From contig NZ_CAXBCK010000066.1 in assembly GCF_963974425.1 (NCBI RefSeq), positions 1 through 16,467 of the forward strand: a stretch of 16,467 nucleotides of DNA. Direction: 5' to 3'. How positions within the stretch are numbered: position 1 is the first letter of the stretch; each line of letters opens with the position of its first letter. Below the pieces are notes generated by a model. The model was not told the origin of the DNA and searched no databases. It saw only the letters and a program-made list of their open reading frames with translations. Below, piece by piece: positions 13,800 through 16,467 of the stretch. The stretch is from Marixanthomonas sp963974425 (GTDB lineage: Bacteria > Bacteroidota > Bacteroidia > Flavobacteriales > Flavobacteriaceae). Position numbers and translations under genes: made by a program.

Positions 13800-14852
13800 T
13801 TAATTTATCGCCTTAACAACTGCTTTGGGCGCTTGTCTTTTACTTCCGTCAAATCCTTCTACGCCGCCTACGGTTGTATATTTCATTACATATCGCTTGT
13901 CTGGGAAGATACGTTGGTAAGCACTTTGACACATTAAAGTCGCTTCATGAAAGCCACAAAGAATCAATTTTAGTTTTCCAGGATAGGTGTTCACATCGCC
14001 AATTGCGTAAATCCCTGGAATATTGGTTTGATAATCTAATGAGTTATCAACCTTAATAGCGTTCTTTTCAATTTCCAGTCCCCAATCTGCGATAGGCCCT
14101 AGTTTTGGTGCTAATCCGAATAGCGGAATAAAATGATCACAATCCCTATTAAATACATCGGCTCCTCTTTTGATAGAAACACCCTCTATACTTTCCTTTC
14201 CATACACATCAATTACTTCAGCAGGTGTAATCAATTCTATTTTACCAAGATTTTTAAGTTCTTGTACTTTTTCAACACTATCTAAAGCTCCTCGGAATTC
14301 ATTCCGGCGGTGAATCAAGGTGACACTTGAAGCCACATCGGTTAAGAAAATACTCCAATCTAATGCTGAATCACCTCCACCGGCAATGATTACATTTTTA
14401 TCGCGATATACTTCCGGATCGCGAATAATATATTCTACGCCTTTATCTTCATATTCTGAAATACCCGTAATAGGTGGCTTACGAGGTTCAAAACTACCCA
14501 ATCCACCAGCAATAGCTACTATTGGCGCGTGATGTTTTGTTCCTTTATTGGTTGTTACAATAAAGCTTCCATCATCTTGCTTGTCTATAGTTTGTGCTCT
14601 TTCGCCTAATGTAAAACCCGGTTGAAACGGCTCTATTTGTTTCATCAAATTATCCACCAAATCTCCAGCTAATACTTCTGGAAATGCGGGTATATCGTAA
14701 ATAGGCTTTTTAGGATAAATTTCGGAACACTGACCGCCAGGTTGGGGTAATGCGTCTATTAAATGACATTTCAGTTTTAATAATCCGGCTTCAAAAACGG
14801 TGAAAAGTCCCGTAGGACCTGCACCAATTATCAAAATATCTGTTTTTATCAT
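13800..14852 (-). CDS. Ferredoxin-NADP(+) reductase, YumC/thioredoxin-reductase-like type
   Basis: The 350-residue flavoprotein has the two-nucleotide-domain layout of thioredoxin-reductase-like FNRs. The FAD site is GAGPTG at 10-15, the NADPH site is near GGGDSALDW, and the C-terminal FAD motif GDVNTYPGKLKLI is typical. Unlike thioredoxin reductase, the NADPH domain has no redox-active CxxC, which points to a ferredoxin/flavodoxin partner. The ferredoxin gene directly downstream supports this. The reaction is electron transfer between NADPH and ferredoxin; the direction in the cell is not shown by the sequence. It lies 70 nt after the Nfu gene on the same strand. Confidence 0.92.
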   Translation of the reverse strand: MIKTDILIIGAGPTGLFTVFEAGLLKLKCHLIDALPQPGGQCSEIYPKKPIYDIPAFPEVLAGDLVDNLMKQIEPFQPGFTLGERAQTIDKQDDGSFIVTTNKGTKHHAPIVAIAGGLGSFEPRKPPITGISEYEDKGVEYIIRDPEVYRDKNVIIAGGGDSALDWSIFLTDVASSVTLIHRRNEFRGALDSVEKVQELKNLGKIELITPAEVIDVYGKESIEGVSIKRGADVFNRDCDHFIPLFGLAPKLGPIADWGLEIEKNAIKVDNSLDYQTNIPGIYAIGDVNTYPGKLKLILCGFHEATLMCQSAYQRIFPDKRYVMKYTTVGGVEGFDGSKRQAPKAVVKAIN

Positions 14853-14922
14853 GAATCTAATTCGTCTTTAAAATCTGTAAAAGTAAGATGGATTTTAATT
14901 TCAGGAACTGATCAAAATCAGC

Positions 14923-15162
14923 TTATTCTACATTTACTACTTCTTCGATTTGAGGAGCGTGTTTTTTGATAGTCATCTCTACTCCACTTTTCAATGTCAT
15001 TTGGTTTACGGTACAGCCTACGCAAGCACCTTCCAAACGCACAATCACTTTTTTACCATCATCTATGGAAATAAGGGAAATGTCTCCACCATCGCTTTGA
15101 AGAAACGGACGTATTTCTTCTAACGCATCTTCTACTTTTAATTTTAATTCTTGCTCTTCCAT
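14923..15162 (-). CDS. Nfu-type iron-sulfur scaffold (NifU C-terminal domain)
   Basis: The 79-residue protein is a lone NifU C-terminal (Nfu) domain, which carries an iron-sulfur cluster and passes it to apoproteins. The cluster ligands are Cys47 and Cys50 in GACVGC, preceded by the conserved LQSDGGDISL (21-30). The ATG at 15162 is chosen because it follows the Mrp stop by one base and gives the conserved start MEEQ; a GTG six codons upstream would overlap the Mrp gene. The arrangement suggests translational coupling with Mrp. Being a single domain, it differs from NfuA proteins with an extra N-terminal domain. Confidence 0.9.
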   Translation of the reverse strand: MEEQELKLKVEDALEEIRPFLQSDGGDISLISIDDGKKVIVRLEGACVGCTVNQMTLKSGVEMTIKKHAPQIEEVVNVE

Positions 15163-15163
15163 A

Positions 15164-16303
15164 TTATTTTTTAACGGCACTACAACCTGCCATTGTTGTT
15201 ATTTTAATGGCTTCGGTTGGGGGGAGATTTTCGTTACGCCGTACCGTTTGCTCCACCACATTTTTTGTTACTTGCTCAAAAGCCGCTTCGGTAGGCGTAG
15301 CTGTTTGCATAGCTGCCGGACGACCTACATCGCCAGATTCCCGAATGCTTTGCACCAATGGCACACCTCCTAAAAAGGGTATATCTAGGTCTTCAGAAAG
15401 GTTTTTGGCTCCTTCTTTTCCGAAAATATAATACTTATTCTCCGGTAATTCTTCAGGAGTAAAATAAGCCATATTTTCTATTATTCCTAATACTGGCACT
15501 TGTATGTTCTCTTGTTGAAACATGGCAACTCCTTTACGGGCATCGGCCAAGGCAACATTTTGAGGCGTACTGACCACAACAGAACCTGTTAACGGTAACG
15601 ATTGCATAATGCTTAAATGAATATCGCCCGTTCCGGGAGGTAGATCTACTAATAAGAAATCTAACTCACCCCAATCGGCATCAAAAATCAGTTGATTTAG
15701 TGCTTTTGCCGCCATTGGACCCCGCCAAATTACAGCTTGGTCTGGTTTTGTGAAAAATCCAATCGACAATATTTTAACCCCATAGTTTTCTACAGGTTTC
15801 ATTTTGCTTTTTCCATCTACTTTTACAGATAGTGGTTTTTCCATCGCCACATCGAACATAATAGGAATGGATGGCCCATAAATATCAGCATCTAAAACTC
15901 CTACTTTAAAGCCCATTTTTGAAAGCGTAACCGCCAAGTTTGACGTTACGGTAGATTTACCAACGCCACCTTTACCTGAAGCAACTGCTACAATATTCTG
16001 AATTCCTGGAATGGCCTTCCCTTTAATCAAGTTGGGGTTTTCCTTTTTAGTTGGAGCTTCTACTTTTATGTTTACCTGAACTTTAGCATTCGCATCTATC
16101 TTTTCCTGAATGGTTTTTATAATGTCGGCTTCTGCTCTTTTTTTAATGTGTAATGCAGGAGTAGAAAGCGTAACATCTACTATTACTTCATCGGCAAATG
16201 TTACCACATTCTTTACAGCACCACTCTCAACCATATTTTTGCCTTCTCCAGCTACAGTGATGGTTTCTAATGCTTTAAGTATATCTGTTTTATTCAATTT
16301 CAT
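15164..16303 (-). CDS. Mrp/NBP35 (ApbC) family iron-sulfur carrier ATPase, without CxxC
   Basis: The 379-residue protein has an N-terminal DUF59/MIP18-like domain (about 1-85), a linker, and a Mrp-type P-loop ATPase. The deviant Walker A is GKGGVGKS at 110-117, followed by DADIYGPSIP (138-147) and VDLPPGTGD (219-227). Family members load and transfer [4Fe-4S] clusters. The usual CxxC that binds the bridging cluster, normally just after ENM, is missing: residues 276-294 read ENMAYFTPEELPENKYYIF. The only cysteine in the protein is Cys374 near the C-terminus. Similar CxxC-less Mrp proteins are, as I recall, common in Bacteroidota. It is the first gene of the cluster and has its own promoter. 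Confidence 0.93.
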   Translation of the reverse strand: MKLNKTDILKALETITVAGEGKNMVESGAVKNVVTFADEVIVDVTLSTPALHIKKRAEADIIKTIQEKIDANAKVQVNIKVEAPTKKENPNLIKGKAIPGIQNIVAVASGKGGVGKSTVTSNLAVTLSKMGFKVGVLDADIYGPSIPIMFDVAMEKPLSVKVDGKSKMKPVENYGVKILSIGFFTKPDQAVIWRGPMAAKALNQLIFDADWGELDFLLVDLPPGTGDIHLSIMQSLPLTGSVVVSTPQNVALADARKGVAMFQQENIQVPVLGIIENMAYFTPEELPENKYYIFGKEGAKNLSEDLDIPFLGGVPLVQSIRESGDVGRPAAMQTATPTEAAFEQVTKNVVEQTVRRNENLPPTEAIKITTMAGCSAVKK

Positions 16304-16341
16304 AAATTCTTTTTCACAATATTTAGACTGATTCTAAAGTA

Positions 16342-16349
16342 CAAATATA
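16342..16349 (-). promoter_or_regulatory. -7 box of the Mrp-Nfu-FNR-ferredoxin operon
   Basis: TATATTTG on the minus strand matches TAnnTTTG and lies 38 nt before the Mrp ATG. A TTTA 19 nt upstream could be a weak -33 element. Confidence 0.65.
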
Positions 16350-16416
16350 ACGGTATTAGTTTGGATTTTAAAGGAGTTAGATTGAAATGATTTATGGGTA
16401 GATAGACGTTGACTGA

Positions 16417-16467
16417 AGTTGGGAGTTGGGAGTTGGGAGTTGGGAGTTGGGAGTTGGGAGTTGGGAG
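16417..16467. repeat. Heptamer tandem repeat (AGTTGGG)n, running off the window
   Basis: From 16417 to the last base the unit AGTTGGG is repeated without a mismatch, 7.3 copies within the window. Each unit carries GGG separated by AGTT, the pattern of a G-quadruplex former on the plus strand. It lies upstream of the Mrp promoter. The true length and the next gene are not visible. Confidence 0.95.

Noticed and set aside
13874..14532. Open frames antisense to the ferredoxin-NADP reductase gene
   Set aside because: They are short, lack family features and are shadows of a strongly supported coding region. The same applies to the other short antisense frames within dnaE, the DUF2383 gene, rpsP, rimM, gcdH, DUF3050 and Mrp.

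Overview
The window reads as core chromosome of a member of the Flavobacteriaceae (phylum Bacteroidota), probably a free-living or marine species. The evidence is AT-rich DNA, several promoters with the Bacteroidota -7 box TAnnTTTG (sometimes with a TTG about 19-21 nt upstream), very few Shine-Dalgarno sequences at starts, a bS16 with a long acidic tail, and a DnaE with its own N-terminal proofreading exonuclease. I cannot name the genus.

Layout. Positions 1-7144 are all minus strand, read right to left: a DUF2383 four-helix protein, dnaE, trxA (own promoter and terminator), a ClpP paralogue, a DUF58 protein that follows it closely, and a tRNA-Asp cut by the left edge. Positions 7145-7423 are a divergent spacer. 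Positions 7475-13208 are plus strand: rpsP and rimM, trmN6, a glutaryl-CoA dehydrogenase, a DUF3050 heme-oxygenase-fold protein, a calcineurin-like phosphoesterase and an SGNH-hydrolase lipoprotein. Positions 13209-13403, between convergent genes, hold a MITE/REP-like palindromic repeat. Positions 13404-16303 are minus strand: Mrp/ApbC, an Nfu-type scaffold, a YumC-type ferredoxin-NADP reductase and a [2Fe-2S] ferredoxin. The right edge is a GTTGGGA heptamer tandem repeat that runs off the window.

How the genes work together. The last block looks like an iron-sulfur assembly and electron-supply operon: carrier ATPase, scaffold, reductase, ferredoxin. The first block mixes replication (DnaE), redox (TrxA) and proteolysis (ClpP) housekeeping. 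rpsP-rimM is the usual small-subunit ribosomal pair, here without trmD and rplS.

I see no defence island, prophage, CRISPR array or insertion sequence, and nothing that is clearly a new system. The points most worth checking are the structured leader of dnaE with repeated GACCG/CGGTC arms, the DnaE exonuclease fusion next to an apparently degenerate PHP metal site, an Mrp protein without the cluster-binding CxxC, a ClpP paralogue with altered N-terminus and docking pocket, and the two repeat elements. Three coding starts (rpsP, gcdH, the Nfu gene) are set downstream of the longest open frame, for reasons given in each entry.
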